Shown here in pieces: positions 24,450 through 33,116 of a DNA stretch of 64,000 nt (positions are counted from its first letter, which is position 1; every line of letters begins with the position of its first letter). The DNA comes from a bacterium (GTDB lineage: Bacteria > Planctomycetota > Planctomycetia > Isosphaerales > Isosphaeraceae). The notes under the pieces were generated by a model, which worked only from the letters and a program-made list of their open reading frames with translations, had not been told where the DNA came from and did not search any database. The translations under genes and the position numbers were made by a program. The stretch spans positions 62,001 to 126,000 of the forward strand of contig WGMM01000031.1 of NCBI GenBank assembly GCA_016125085.1, read 5' to 3'.

Positions 24450-25928
24450 ATGAGCCAGACCGATCTCGACCTGTCCGCTGCGGATCTCGAAGTGCCTCCG
24501 CGCCCGGATACGCCTCCCGTCCGGGGCGGATTTCTCGTCGTCCTGTTCGTACTCGTCATGATGGCCGCCGTCGTCTATGGCGGGCCATACGTGGCATGGC
24601 GCATCGGTCATTCCTATGAATCCGGCCGGGCGCAAGCGGCTCTGGCCACTCTGAAACAGATCGACAAGGAAGCCGGGGCGTTCGACAAGGTTTCCATGCT
24701 GTTCCGTCTCGCTCAGCAAGCCGTTTCACCGGCGGTCGTGAATGTTCACGCGATGAGCGACAGCCCGGGCCAGAATGGGCTCGGCCGGCAGAACGCCGCC
24801 GGGATGGGCTCGGGCGTGATCATCGACAAGGCCAACGGCTACGTCGTGACGAACCATCACGTCGTGAAGGGAGCCGCACGTGTTTTCGTGCGTATCGGCC
24901 GCTCCGGAGAAATTCCGGCCCGCGTCGTCGGTGCCGATCCCAAAACCGACCTTGCGGTGCTTCAGATCAAATCGAAGCTCGAGGCCGAAGCCAGCTGGGG
25001 CGATTCGGACGCCATGGATATCGGCGACTGGGTGCTTGCCATCGGCAGCCCCTTCGCGCTGGAAAGCACCGTGACCGCCGGCATTATCTCGGCCAAGAAC
25101 CGCAACAACCTGGGGATCGTGGGCGAAGGTGCTTTCGAGGACTTCCTCCAGACTGACGCGCCGATCAACCCTGGCAACAGCGGCGGACCGCTCGTGAACC
25201 TGAAAGGCGAAGTGGTCGGTATCAATACGGCGATTTTCTCGGAAAACGGCGGCAATCAGGGTATCGGGCTATCGATTCCGGCCAGACTCGCCCGACGAAT
25301 CGTCGATCAGCTCATCAAGGACGGCAAAGTCACGCGCGGCTTCTTCGGTGTGCAGCTTCAGTCGATGGACGAAGCCCTCGCCCGTGAATTCGGCGTGCCG
25401 GATGGTAAAGGCGCACTCGTGGCGATGGTCGTCCCTGGCAGCCCGGCCGCTGCCGCAGGGCTCAAGTCGGGTGACGTGATCACCAGGCTCGGCGAAGAAC
25501 CGATTACGGACGCAGCGTTTTTGCGTGTCCGGATCTCGGCTCTGGAAGTCGGGGCGAACGTGAACGTCGAATACTACCGCGAAGGCAAGCCCGCAAAAAC
25601 GAGCGTGAACGTGGGCGATCTTGCCGCCGCTTCGACTGTGCCTCTTCAGTCTCTGGGCTTCGAAGTCATCGACCGCCCGCTCGATCCGAACCGGCCGGAC
25701 AGCCCGACGATCGTCGTCGTCGAGAGCGTCGCTCCTGACAGCCCGGCGGCGATGTCGGGTCTTCGTCCAGGCATGGCGATCGTGGGAGTCTGGCGCACGC
25801 CCGTTCGCAACCGATCCGAGTTTCAGGAAACCGTCGCCCAATTCAATTCAGCCAGCGGTGTTCCCCTGATCGTGAAAACGCCCGATGGCAACGATATGAT
25901 GATCGTCATCCGTAACACGAGGCCCTGA
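24450..25928 (+). CDS. membrane-anchored HtrA/DegP-like serine protease with two PDZ domains
   Basis: 492 residues. A 25-residue polar N-terminus, then a single membrane helix (GGFLVVLFVLVMMAAVVYGG) as uncleaved anchor. Trypsin-like domain with catalytic triad His137 (VTNHHVV), Asp167 (DPKTDLAVL) and Ser244 (NPGNSGGPLV). PDZ1 at about 290-375 (FFGVQLQSMDEAL...GSPAAAAGLKSGDVI) and PDZ2 at about 400-490 (GFEVIDRPL...DSPAAMSGLRPGMAIV). Architecture is DegS/DegP-like: quality control or regulated proteolysis in the periplasm. Divergent from asnB; no sigma-E/anti-sigma genes adjoin. Confidence 0.9.
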   Translation: MSQTDLDLSAADLEVPPRPDTPPVRGGFLVVLFVLVMMAAVVYGGPYVAWRIGHSYESGRAQAALATLKQIDKEAGAFDKVSMLFRLAQQAVSPAVVNVHAMSDSPGQNGLGRQNAAGMGSGVIIDKANGYVVTNHHVVKGAARVFVRIGRSGEIPARVVGADPKTDLAVLQIKSKLEAEASWGDSDAMDIGDWVLAIGSPFALESTVTAGIISAKNRNNLGIVGEGAFEDFLQTDAPINPGNSGGPLVNLKGEVVGINTAIFSENGGNQGIGLSIPARLARRIVDQLIKDGKVTRGFFGVQLQSMDEALAREFGVPDGKGALVAMVVPGSPAAAAGLKSGDVITRLGEEPITDAAFLRVRISALEVGANVNVEYYREGKPAKTSVNVGDLAAASTVPLQSLGFEVIDRPLDPNRPDSPTIVVVESVAPDSPAAMSGLRPGMAIVGVWRTPVRNRSEFQETVAQFNSASGVPLIVKTPDGNDMMIVIRNTRP

Positions 25929-25989
25929 CGGCTCGAGCGAAAACGAGGCCGTGAGACTTCGGATCGTCCGGGATTCGGATCCATCGAAC

Positions 25990-26475
25990 TCACGGCGTCT
26001 GCGGGATCACGACCATCAGTTTCGCCACAAGGATCAGCGCGCCCATGAACAGCAGCGTTCCGATGAAAGCACCGACGCCGTAAACGGCCTGAATGCCTTC
26101 GTCCGGGCGATTCTTCAGTTTGAGAATCTTGGTGACGATCACGCCGCAGACCCACTTCCAGTGCAGGACCAGATGCTCCAGCGCCAAGAGCGCGGCCAGC
26201 ATGAACAGTCCGAAGTGGACCTGCCGCCACTGGTTATAGTCCAGGCCCCATAGTTTCCAGCCCTCGGTGCGAGTCGGAATCGGGAAAACGACGATCAGCA
26301 TCACCGTCACCCAGGCCATGGCCACCGCTGACAAAAGCAGTAGCGAGTCGATCAGGAAATTCAGCATCGTCCGGGAAATGCCCGACGGAATCGACTCAGG
26401 CCCTTTTCGGGCCGAAGTCAGAACGTTCGCGGTCGTGGATCCGGTCAATTCCGTACTTTCAACTTCGCTGGACAT
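25990..26475 (-). CDS. DUF4405-like membrane protein (cytochrome b561-like fold)
   Basis: 161 residues with four predicted membrane helices. NFLIDSLLLLSAVAMAWVTV, a Trp-rich loop with LDYNQWRQVHF, then LFMLAALLALEHLVLHWKWV match the DUF4405 layout, where His residues in the second and third helices (QVHFG, LEHLVLHW) are candidate haem b ligands. Small membrane haem proteins of this sort are guessed to be electron carriers. Located between the convergent HtrA gene and the desaturase gene with 284 bp upstream; a functional link with the desaturase (which needs an electron donor) is possible but unproven. Confidence 0.65.
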   Translation of the reverse strand: MSSEVESTELTGSTTANVLTSARKGPESIPSGISRTMLNFLIDSLLLLSAVAMAWVTVMLIVVFPIPTRTEGWKLWGLDYNQWRQVHFGLFMLAALLALEHLVLHWKWVCGVIVTKILKLKNRPDEGIQAVYGVGAFIGTLLFMGALILVAKLMVVIPQTP

Positions 26476-26759
26476 GGTCGAGAGGCTCGATTAGCTTCCG
26501 TTGATTGGGCGAATCAAATCGGGTTCGACACACATTTCCCTCATCGGAATCGGTCGAAGCCGCACAGCATTACCGAATGTTCATATTAACGGATAGCATG
26601 GTTTTTTCGAAGAAGTCACTCTTGAGAGACAGCTGGATCCGAAGGGCTCGAAAGCCAAAAAAGAGATGCAAAATCTAACGAACAAGAGACATGGCAGGAA
26701 GGTGCCACGTCTCTCGGAAATTCGAAGTTCGTTCGATTCGTGAACCGATCGATCCGGAA

Positions 26760-27749
26760 TCAGCGGGCGGCCGAATCGCGGTTGGCGACACGTTTGTGCC
26801 GGGGCTCGATGACGTCCCAGGCGAGGCCCACGGCCTTGAGCATCCGAATCACGACGTAGGTCAGGTCAACTTCCCACCAGCGGTGCCAGACCGAGGCCGA
26901 AGCCGGGTCGGCGTGGTGGTTGTTGTGCCAGCCTTCGCCCACTGCGAACAGACCGACCAGCCAGTTGTTGCGACTGTTGTCCGTCGTATCGTAATTACGA
27001 TAACCGAACAGGTGCGTGAGCGAGTTGACGGACCAGGTGACGTGCCAGTTCACGACCGTACGGACCAGGACCCCCCAGACGAAGAGGCTCGAACCGAACT
27101 GAAGGGCTTGAGCATGGTCGGCATATTTCCAGTAGCCGATACCGTAACCGACGAGGAAATAGGCGATACCGTGGATCAGGTAGATCAGGGGCCAGATCTG
27201 CGTCTTTTCCATCTTCATGTAGAAGGGATCTTCCAGAATGTCGCGCGAATACTTCTGGAGGTTCGTAATGGAGCGGGTGGCCGAATTGTATTTCAGCAGC
27301 CACTCGAAATGGGACCAGATGAACGTGACCATCGGTGAATGGGGGTCTTCACGATCGTCCGAATAGATGTGGTGCATCCGGTGGTTGGCCACCCATTTGG
27401 CCGGTGTATCCTGGAGAGAACAAGCCGCGAACATCGCGAAGCCGTGTTCCAGCCACTTCGGGACTTTCAGGCTCTTGTGGGCCAGAAGCCGGTGGTAGCC
27501 CAGCGAGATGCCCAGGCCGTAGATCTCGATGGAAGCCAGCATGACGATCACGCTGGTCCAGGAGAAAAAATAAGGCACGAATGCCAGCAGTGCGAGAATG
27601 TGAATGCCGACGATTGGAGCCGCGTAAATCCAGAGAATTCGCTTGCGATCGACGGTCGTCGGCACTTCCAGCCGATGAATTTCGTAGGTCTGGGACACGT
27701 GCGGTACTTTGCCGTTCGAGACTTTGGTTTTTTCGAGAGTCGTACTCAT
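26760..27749 (-). CDS. fatty acid desaturase (acyl-CoA/acyl-lipid delta-9 type)
   Basis: 329 residues. The three histidine boxes of membrane di-iron desaturases are all present: HRLLAH, HRMHH and HNNHH (the last in EGWHNNHHADPAS), with hydrophobic membrane segments between them (IVGIHILALLAFVPYFF, WPLIYLIHGIAYFLVG). The NRMHHIYSDDREDPHSP and LTHLFGYRNYDT-type blocks are those of stearoyl-CoA/delta-9 desaturases. It introduces a double bond into saturated acyl chains with O2 and two electrons, adjusting membrane fluidity. ATG at 27749; 218 bp of leader region upstream. Confidence 0.9.
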   Translation of the reverse strand: MSTTLEKTKVSNGKVPHVSQTYEIHRLEVPTTVDRKRILWIYAAPIVGIHILALLAFVPYFFSWTSVIVMLASIEIYGLGISLGYHRLLAHKSLKVPKWLEHGFAMFAACSLQDTPAKWVANHRMHHIYSDDREDPHSPMVTFIWSHFEWLLKYNSATRSITNLQKYSRDILEDPFYMKMEKTQIWPLIYLIHGIAYFLVGYGIGYWKYADHAQALQFGSSLFVWGVLVRTVVNWHVTWSVNSLTHLFGYRNYDTTDNSRNNWLVGLFAVGEGWHNNHHADPASASVWHRWWEVDLTYVVIRMLKAVGLAWDVIEPRHKRVANRDSAAR

Positions 27750-27967
27750 CTGCTTCTCGATCCTGCGATGGGAATCGAACGACGAATGTCGGAAAGGAGG
27801 GCCACGTCGAAGGTTCGTATCGTCAAACGCTCCCTATGGATTGGACATCGGCAAGCGAAAATCACGCAGGTCACCGATAAGATTTGCGGATCGCATCGAT
27901 GAGGGGCTTTCAGGCTCGCGAATCTGAGACGATTGTACGAACTTTCCGGCTCGGTCCAACGAATCGT

Positions 27968-28546
27968 TCAAGCTTCTTTGAAAACCGTATCGACCGCCAG
28001 CCCTGCAGCCAGGGCCAATGCGACCGTAGTCGGATCCCCGGATTCGCCGACCGAAATCATGTAGGTGTCGGCCGTCGTGAAGAACTCCTTGCCGATGCCG
28101 GCCCACTTCTTCGAAACCTCGCCCAATTGACGGCCCGTATCGGTGACGATCTTGAAATTCCAGCCTTTCCAGTCGCCATTCACCTCAGCGATCTGCGAAC
28201 CACCGGCATCGAGGACGTAAAATCCGCCACCGAGCCGGAACAGCTTGCTCCGGAACGAGCCGAAGAGGTGATCACGCGCGTCGAACAGCTTCACTTCGAC
28301 ACGAATGAACCCCGGCTTCTTGTAAAGCGACAGGATTGGCCCCTGCTCTTCGCTTTCGAGGATCTCGATCCGCGTCGGCAGGAACCGTTTATGGACGAAC
28401 AACCTGGCGAATTTCGCCCAGGTCGGCGGGCGGTCGATGGCCATGCCGATCGGTTCGCCAGTTTCCGGGTCGAAGATATCGTAAGTGTCGGTCAATTTGA
28501 CGACCGCCACACGCTCTTTCACGAGAAACTGGCGACGCGACAGCAT
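27968..28546 (-). CDS. LURP-one/scramblase-like (Tubby C-terminal-like fold) protein
   Basis: 192 residues, no signal peptide. The pattern DTYDIFDPETGEPIG, RIEILESEEQGPILSL, VEVKLFDARDHLFGSF, FYVLDAGGSQIAEVNGDWKG and ADTYMISV is the repeating strand layout of the LURP-one-related / phospholipid-scramblase superfamily, a beta-barrel around a central hydrophobic helix (the final LALAAGLAVDTVF). Function of bacterial members is unknown; membrane-associated roles are proposed. Starts 12 bp after the stop of the DUF1015 gene and is likely cotranscribed with it. Confidence 0.7.
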   Translation of the reverse strand: MLSRRQFLVKERVAVVKLTDTYDIFDPETGEPIGMAIDRPPTWAKFARLFVHKRFLPTRIEILESEEQGPILSLYKKPGFIRVEVKLFDARDHLFGSFRSKLFRLGGGFYVLDAGGSQIAEVNGDWKGWNFKIVTDTGRQLGEVSKKWAGIGKEFFTTADTYMISVGESGDPTTVALALAAGLAVDTVFKEA

Positions 28547-28558
28547 CCGAACCCCCTA

Positions 28559-29865
28559 TCAGTGAATTTCCCGCAGGTCGAACAGTGGATTGACGACTAG
28601 CCCCGTCAAAATCTTCGGGTAGAAGTAGGTGCTCTTCGGCGGCATCGTTTCGCCCCCTGAAGCGATAGACCGGACATGCTCCATTGTGGCCGGCGGCACC
28701 AGCGCGGCCACTTCGTGCCCCTGGTCTTCCAGCACTTCGCTCATCAGGTGCACGTACTTGATCTTCGCCGTCGACTCGGCCTTCAGGATATCCTTCAGCA
28801 CCAGCTCTCGCAGAATGCTCACCCCAAGGCCACGCCATTCTGCCGAATGATCCGGGCAAAGGGAGTCCATCCGGGCGTCGTCCTTGAGGCTCGCAACGAA
28901 CCACTTGCCGTCGGATGCCGTGCCAAAGCCGATGCGTGACTGGTCGCCGCTCGATTCGATGAAGTCCCATGCCGCCCGGGCCGCTTCCGGGCCGGTGCCG
29001 AAGGGCTTGATTTCGAACTGGCCTTCGAGCTTCTTCGCCAGCGTATCGGAATCGATCGCGCCCAGGCCGGAGATCAGACGGTGCGTCGGGAGAATCAGCA
29101 GCCCCGGGTCGCTCATCGAGACCAGCGCCATAAGGCAGAAGTTCGCAGGATCCTCTGGCCCCTTCAGCTTCCCTTCCTTTTCGAGAGCGTTACGATAATT
29201 CAGGCCAGTTTCGTACCGGTGGTGCCCATCGGCAATGAAGACGGGCTTGTCGGCGATCAGCCCACGAACATGAGTCAGCGTGGCTTCGTCCGTGACTGGC
29301 CAGAGACGATTCACGACGCCCAGGTGATCGATCGCCGTGATCGGAGTTCTGTCCTTCACGCCCTGTTCCAGGGCTGCGAGGACCGCGTTGGATTCGTCCG
29401 GATAAAGGCCGAAGATCGGGCTCAGGTTCGTGCGGGTCGCCGTGAACAGGTTCAAACGGTCCGCCTTCGGGCCGCTGAGGGTCTGTTCGTGCGGGAAGAT
29501 TTTGCCCGTGCCGAACGGCTCGAGCCGCACCCGGGAGAAGAAACCCGGCGCTGGAACTTCTGCCCTTCGACGTCGTATTCCTGTTCGTAAAGATAGAACG
29601 CCGCCTGAGGCTCCGGCGTGAGCACGCCGGAGCGGATCCATTCCACGAGCGAAGCGGCGGCACGTGAGTATTTGTCGTTTCCTGCCACGTCGCCAGGCGC
29701 TTCCATACCGTATTCGAGGCGAACGATATTGTGCGGGCTCTTTTCGTGGAGCCGTTTCTGAAAATCAGGATCGATTACGTCGTAGGGCGGGCAGACCACG
29801 TCCGAAAGATCGCCGACTTCGGTGATGTCGAAACGAAGGGCACGAAAAGGTTCGATTTCAGGCAT
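28559..29865 (-). pseudogene. DUF1015 family gene interrupted by a single-base frameshift
   Basis: Two overlapping frames together make one DUF1015 protein of about 435 residues. The N-terminal frame (ATG 29865) reads MPEIEPFRALRFDI, DLSDVVCPPYDVIDP, SPHNIVRLEYG, YLYEQEYDVEGQKFQRR; after that it runs into nonsense. The family continues in another frame as GFFSRVRLEPFG, KIFPHEQTLSGPKADRLNL, SPIFGLYPD, FIADGHHRYETGLNY to residue His near 28562. Restoring one G in the GGG run (CCC at 29544-29546 on the plus strand) rejoins them as ...FQRRGFFSRVRLEPFG. The loss of one base in a short homopolymer is either a real mutation or a sequencing error; the rest of the gene looks undamaged. The role of DUF1015 is not established, although the HHRYE motif is highly conserved. 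Confidence 0.85.
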
Positions 29866-30017
29866 GGGTTCCAGTGGATCAGGGCGATAAGGTCAGGGTA
29901 TCAGGAGGCTCGCACTCTCCATGCGAACGCTTCTGGCCAGGCTTCGGTATCTGCGAGAGCAAATTCTCGCTATGTCTGACAGTCTACCGGATGCAGGCGA
30001 TCGACGGCAAATGCTTC

Positions 30018-30043
30018 GGCCACGCCCTGAAGAAGGCGTGGCC
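30018..30043 (-). terminator. hairpin downstream of sahH
   Basis: GGCCACGCC (30018-30026) pairs perfectly with GGCGTGGCC (30035-30043) around an 8-nt loop, 33 bp after the sahH stop. The sequence after it on the minus strand is only mildly T-rich, so termination may be partial. Confidence 0.5.
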
Positions 30044-30075
30044 AAAGTCGATCGCCGAAAGCGGTCGGGATTGAA

Positions 30076-31419
30076 TCAGGTACCCATTTCCCAGCTGTTC
30101 AGGTACTTCTGCTGTTCGTCGGTGAGCGAGTCGATGCCGATGCCCATCGTTTCCAGCTTGAGGCGGGCGACCCATTCGTCGATCTCACGCGGCACCTTGT
30201 GCACGTTGTGAGACAGCTTGCCCTTGTTCTTGACGGACCATTCGGTCGCCAGAGCCTGAGCCGCGAACGACATGTCCATCACGCTGGCCGGGTGGCCGTG
30301 TGCGGCCGCCAGGTTGATGAGACGGCCTTCGCCGAGGACGAAAACGCGGTTGCCGCTGGGCAGTTCGTATTCGTCGACGAATTCGCGAACGCCCTTGCGG
30401 GTGTTGACGGCCAGACCAGCCAGCTGGTCGAGCGCCAGTTCGACGTTGAAGTGGCCCGAGTTGCAGATCATGGCACCGTCCTTCATGACGGCGAAATGCT
30501 CAGCGCGGAGAACGTGAATGTCACCGGTGACGGTGATGAACAGGTCACCGACCTTGGCGGCTTCCGCCATCGGAGCGACCTGGAATCCGTCCATCGCGGC
30601 TTCCAGAGCACGAATCGGATTCACTTCGGTCACGATCACGTGAGCACCCATGCCACGGGCACGCAGGGCGACGCCCTTGCCGCACCAGCCGTAGCCGGCC
30701 ACGACGACGGAACGGCCTGCCAGGAGCATGTCGGTGGCGCGGATCACGCCGTCGATCGTCGACTGGCCCGTGCCGTAGCGGTTGTCGAAGAAGTGCTTCG
30801 TCTCGGCGTCGTTGACGGCGATGACCGGCAGCAGCAGCACGCCGTCCTTCTCCATGGCCCGCAGACGGATCACGCCTGTGGTCGTCTCTTCCATCGACGC
30901 ACAGACGCGGCCCGAAACCTGCTGACGCTCGTCCGTGCTCAGGCTGGCAGCCCACGTGCGAACTTCAGGATGCAGGTCGTTCAGGCGGTTCAGGGCGATG
31001 AAGATCATGGCGCTGACGAGGTCGGCACCGTCGTCCATCGTCACGTTCGGCTGATGCTCGAGAGCGGCCCGGATGTGGCGATAGTAGCTGTGTTCGTCTT
31101 CGCCCTTGATCGCGTAAACCGGAATGTCGAAATCGGCGACAAGGCTGGCCGCGACGTCATCCTGGGTCGAAAGAGGGTTCGAAGCCACCAGAACAAGGTC
31201 AGCACCGCCGGCGACCAGCGTCCGCGCCAGGTTGGCCGTCTCGGCCGTCACGTGAAGACAGGCGGACATCTTCATGCCGGAAAGGGGCTTCTCACGCTCG
31301 AAACGCTCACGGATCGCCCGCAGCACAGGCATATCCCGTTCGGCCCACAGGATCCGGGAAAGCCCTTCCTTGGCCAGAGCCAGATCCTTCACGTCGTACT
31401 TCACTTGTGCGGTCGCCAA
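30076..31419 (-). CDS. ahcY: adenosylhomocysteinase (S-adenosyl-L-homocysteine hydrolase)
   Basis: 447 residues from a TTG at 31419, with GGAGA seven bases upstream. Conserved blocks: KMSACLHVTAETANL (substrate site), SNPLSTQDDVAASL, DDGADLVS, EETTTGVIRL, NDAETKHFFDNRYGTGQS, the NAD-binding VAGYGWCGKG near residue 245, and C-terminal HGHPASVMDMSFA. NAD-dependent reversible hydrolysis of S-adenosylhomocysteine to adenosine and homocysteine, part of the methyl cycle. Length is close to the shorter bacterial forms. The terminator-like hairpin follows; the gene upstream is the small RHH-like one, 66 bp away. Confidence 0.95.
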   Translation of the reverse strand: MATAQVKYDVKDLALAKEGLSRILWAERDMPVLRAIRERFEREKPLSGMKMSACLHVTAETANLARTLVAGGADLVLVASNPLSTQDDVAASLVADFDIPVYAIKGEDEHSYYRHIRAALEHQPNVTMDDGADLVSAMIFIALNRLNDLHPEVRTWAASLSTDERQQVSGRVCASMEETTTGVIRLRAMEKDGVLLLPVIAVNDAETKHFFDNRYGTGQSTIDGVIRATDMLLAGRSVVVAGYGWCGKGVALRARGMGAHVIVTEVNPIRALEAAMDGFQVAPMAEAAKVGDLFITVTGDIHVLRAEHFAVMKDGAMICNSGHFNVELALDQLAGLAVNTRKGVREFVDEYELPSGNRVFVLGEGRLINLAAAHGHPASVMDMSFAAQALATEWSVKNKGKLSHNVHKVPREIDEWVARLKLETMGIGIDSLTDEQQKYLNSWEMGT

Positions 31420-31484
31420 TGCAGATCTCCAATCGATCGAAATTACCGTTCGAACGCCACCCGTTCCGACCCCGGACTACGAGA

Positions 31485-31814
31485 TCAAACGACAGGCCTC
31501 AACAGCCTCAGTGTCTTGCGGCGTTCCCATTCCATCCAGTCCGAAGAGTCCCATGACCACTCCGAGGACCTCCGTTGCGTCTCCAGCAGCCGATGAATCG
31601 CCTGCCCGAGCGCGACGGCACCACTGGAACCATCAGCCCCATATCGTCTTGCGAACATCTCGAGGGCGACCCAGTCCGACTCGGGAAGAGCGATCCTGAC
31701 GGACCGGCTCGACCAGTGATCCGGCAATGGCACAGAACGCTTCAGACCCGACGACTGATTCACTGTCCGTCGCCGGCCTAAAGAATCGACCGCCTGATTT
31801 TCGGAAAGGTTCAT
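31485..31814 (-). CDS. small ribbon-helix-helix-like putative regulator
   Basis: 109 residues from the ATG at 31814 (GAGGCG upstream); the longer frame to 31865 overlaps the promoter. Residues about 35-78 read RSVRIALPESDWVALEMFAR then GAVALGQAIHRLLE: a basic beta strand followed by two helices, the pattern of Arc/MetJ/CopG ribbon-helix-helix DNA-binding domains. The tail is Trp- and Arg-rich (EWSWDSSDWMEWERRKTLR). The match is to fold pattern, not a confident family hit. A near-perfect 20-bp palindrome lies in its promoter, so autoregulation is plausible. It follows trpF on the same strand, with the trpF stop inside that palindrome. Confidence 0.6.
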   Translation of the reverse strand: MNLSENQAVDSLGRRRTVNQSSGLKRSVPLPDHWSSRSVRIALPESDWVALEMFARRYGADGSSGAVALGQAIHRLLETQRRSSEWSWDSSDWMEWERRKTLRLLRPVV

Positions 31815-31861
31815 GTTACGCCTCGACAACGGCTGTGACTCACTTGTCTGGCATAGTTTGC

Positions 31862-31886
31862 ACACGAGCGTACGCCCGTGTCAACA
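31862..31886 (-). promoter_or_regulatory. TTGACA promoter element overlapped by a 20-bp palindrome (possible operator)
   Basis: The palindrome ACACGAGCGT|ACGCCCGTGT occupies 31862-31881 with one mismatch between arms. On the minus strand it lies directly downstream of, and overlaps, a consensus TTGACA -35 hexamer, so it would fill the spacer of the promoter for the small RHH-like gene. A -10 is less clear (CAAACT at the right distance). A dimeric repressor bound here would block polymerase. Confidence 0.5.
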
Positions 31887-32534
31887 CAAATCGCCGGATA
31901 TCTCTCGAATGCAACGCCACATCACCTCGACGGCGGCGAGATCCTTGATGCCGGGGGCGGATTCGACACCGCTGGCGACGTCCACGCACCAGGGGCGGAT
32001 CCACTTCAGCCGTTCGGCCAGGTTCCCGGGCCGCAGGCCACCTGCCAGAATCAGCCGGGGGTGGAGCGCAACGGCCTGGCGCACCAGATCTTCGGCGACC
32101 GTCTGCCCTGTTCCGCCATGGGCGTTCGGCGAATATCCGTCGATGAGGACGGCAAAGAGCGATACGCCGGCCGATTCGACCGCGTCGATCTGTCTTCGGG
32201 CCACTTCGAGAGAACCGGAATCCTGCACACGGAAGGCGCGAATTACGGGCAGGCGGCGTGCGACCGCGACGATCGTTTCGCTCGATTCCGAGCCATGCAG
32301 CTGCGCGATTCCGAAACCTGCAATGTCTTGACAGGCAAGGATTTCCTCTGCGGAACGGTCGACGAAAACGCCGACGCTCGATGCCGGTTCGCCCCAGGCT
32401 TCGACCAGGCTCCTTGCGATCTCAGGCTCAATGAACCGGGGCGAAGGAGGATGAAAATTCAATCCCAGAAAATCGACCCTCATTTGCCTGAGGGCGGTAG
32501 CCTGCCGCGGCTGGGTCACGCCGCAGACTTTCAT
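31881..32534 (-). CDS. trpF: phosphoribosylanthranilate isomerase
   Basis: 217 residues from the ATG at 32534. The N-terminal MKVCGVTQ is the canonical start of TrpF with its catalytic Cys; further blocks are VDFLGLNFHPPSPRFI, VGVFVD, FGIAQLHGSES, VLIDGYSPNAHGGTGQT (catalytic Asp and phosphate loop), LILAGGLRPGNL and VDVASGVESAPGIKD. Third committed step of tryptophan synthesis, an Amadori isomerisation on a TIM barrel. An in-frame ATG 21 codons upstream (32597) is possible, but a 12-bp hairpin lies between the two, which favours the shorter form. No other trp gene is nearby; it sits alone behind thioredoxin. Confidence 0.92.
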   Translation of the reverse strand: MKVCGVTQPRQATALRQMRVDFLGLNFHPPSPRFIEPEIARSLVEAWGEPASSVGVFVDRSAEEILACQDIAGFGIAQLHGSESSETIVAVARRLPVIRAFRVQDSGSLEVARRQIDAVESAGVSLFAVLIDGYSPNAHGGTGQTVAEDLVRQAVALHPRLILAGGLRPGNLAERLKWIRPWCVDVASGVESAPGIKDLAAVEVMWRCIREISGDLC

Positions 32535-32544
32535 ACGAACGCGG

Positions 32545-32573
32545 TCGGCCCCGGTCGCTGGGACCGGGGCCGA
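32545..32573 (-). terminator. 12-bp perfect hairpin between trx and trpF
   Basis: TCGGCCCCGGTC (32545-32556) pairs with GACCGGGGCCGA (32562-32573) around a 5-nt loop, ending 10 bp before the trpF start. No T-run follows on the minus strand, so it could be an attenuating or mRNA-processing structure, a weak terminator for trx, or a block over the trpF ribosome-binding site. Confidence 0.45.
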
Positions 32574-32637
32574 ATCGTGATTGGGCACGGATTTCATCGA
32601 TTTCCGAAATTCGGGAGTGCGATCGACCGGGTTCGGA

Positions 32638-32967
32638 TCAGCCGATGAGTTTGTTGAGTTCGTCGCGGTACTTGGATTCGGCCTGAACGCCGACCAGTCG
32701 TGCGACGGCTTGACCGCCCTTGAAGATGAAAACGGTCGGAATGGCGGAGACACCGAGGCTGCCGGCGATATCGCCCGCGGCGTCCGTGTTCAGCTTGGCG
32801 ACAACGGCCTTACCTTCGAATTCCGTCGCCAGCTTTTCGATCGTCGGAGCGAGCTGACGGCAGGGACCGCACCAGGGAGCCCAGAAATCGACCAGAACAG
32901 GCTTGTCGCTCTCGAGCACGGAACTCTTGAAGTTCGCCGAACCGACTTCCAGCACGCTTCCAGCCAT
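32638..32967 (-). CDS. trxA: thioredoxin
   Basis: 109 residues from the ATG at 32967 with GAAAGGTG upstream. DKPVLVDFWAPWCGPCRQLAP holds the WCGPC active-site disulphide with its buried Asp; the cis-Pro loop is VSAIPTVFIFKGG. Size and motifs are those of classical thioredoxin 1, the general cytoplasmic protein-disulphide reductant (ribonucleotide reductase, peroxiredoxins). It has its own strong promoter at 33040-33069. The longer open frame adds ten codons of no consequence. Confidence 0.95.
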   Translation of the reverse strand: MAGSVLEVGSANFKSSVLESDKPVLVDFWAPWCGPCRQLAPTIEKLATEFEGKAVVAKLNTDAAGDIAGSLGVSAIPTVFIFKGGQAVARLVGVQAESKYRDELNKLIG

Positions 32968-33039
32968 TGAATCGAACACCTTTCGCAACGGCGACACAGG
33001 CAGGAGCAGGCCGATCCGACGCGGCCTCGTCTCAATCGA

Positions 33040-33069
33040 ATCATAGGGGGTCGGATCGGATCAAGTCAA
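33040..33069 (-). promoter_or_regulatory. sigma-70 promoter of trx
   Basis: Minus-strand TTGACT (33069-33064) and TATGAT (33045-33040) with an 18-bp spacer; both hexamers have five of six consensus bases. Predicted transcription start near 33033, 66 nt before the trx ATG. Confidence 0.7.
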
Positions 33070-33116
33070 TCGGCAGGTTCATGGGGCCGAAGGATTGCGG
33101 ACTGCGACCAGGAGGC

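Noticed and set aside
31420..31484. SAH-type riboswitch before ahcY
   Set aside because: Only 65 bp is available and I could not draw the conserved pseudoknot; not supported.
30199..31596. 465-residue plus-strand frame over ahcY
   Set aside because: Shadow of the adenosylhomocysteinase gene; no independent similarity.
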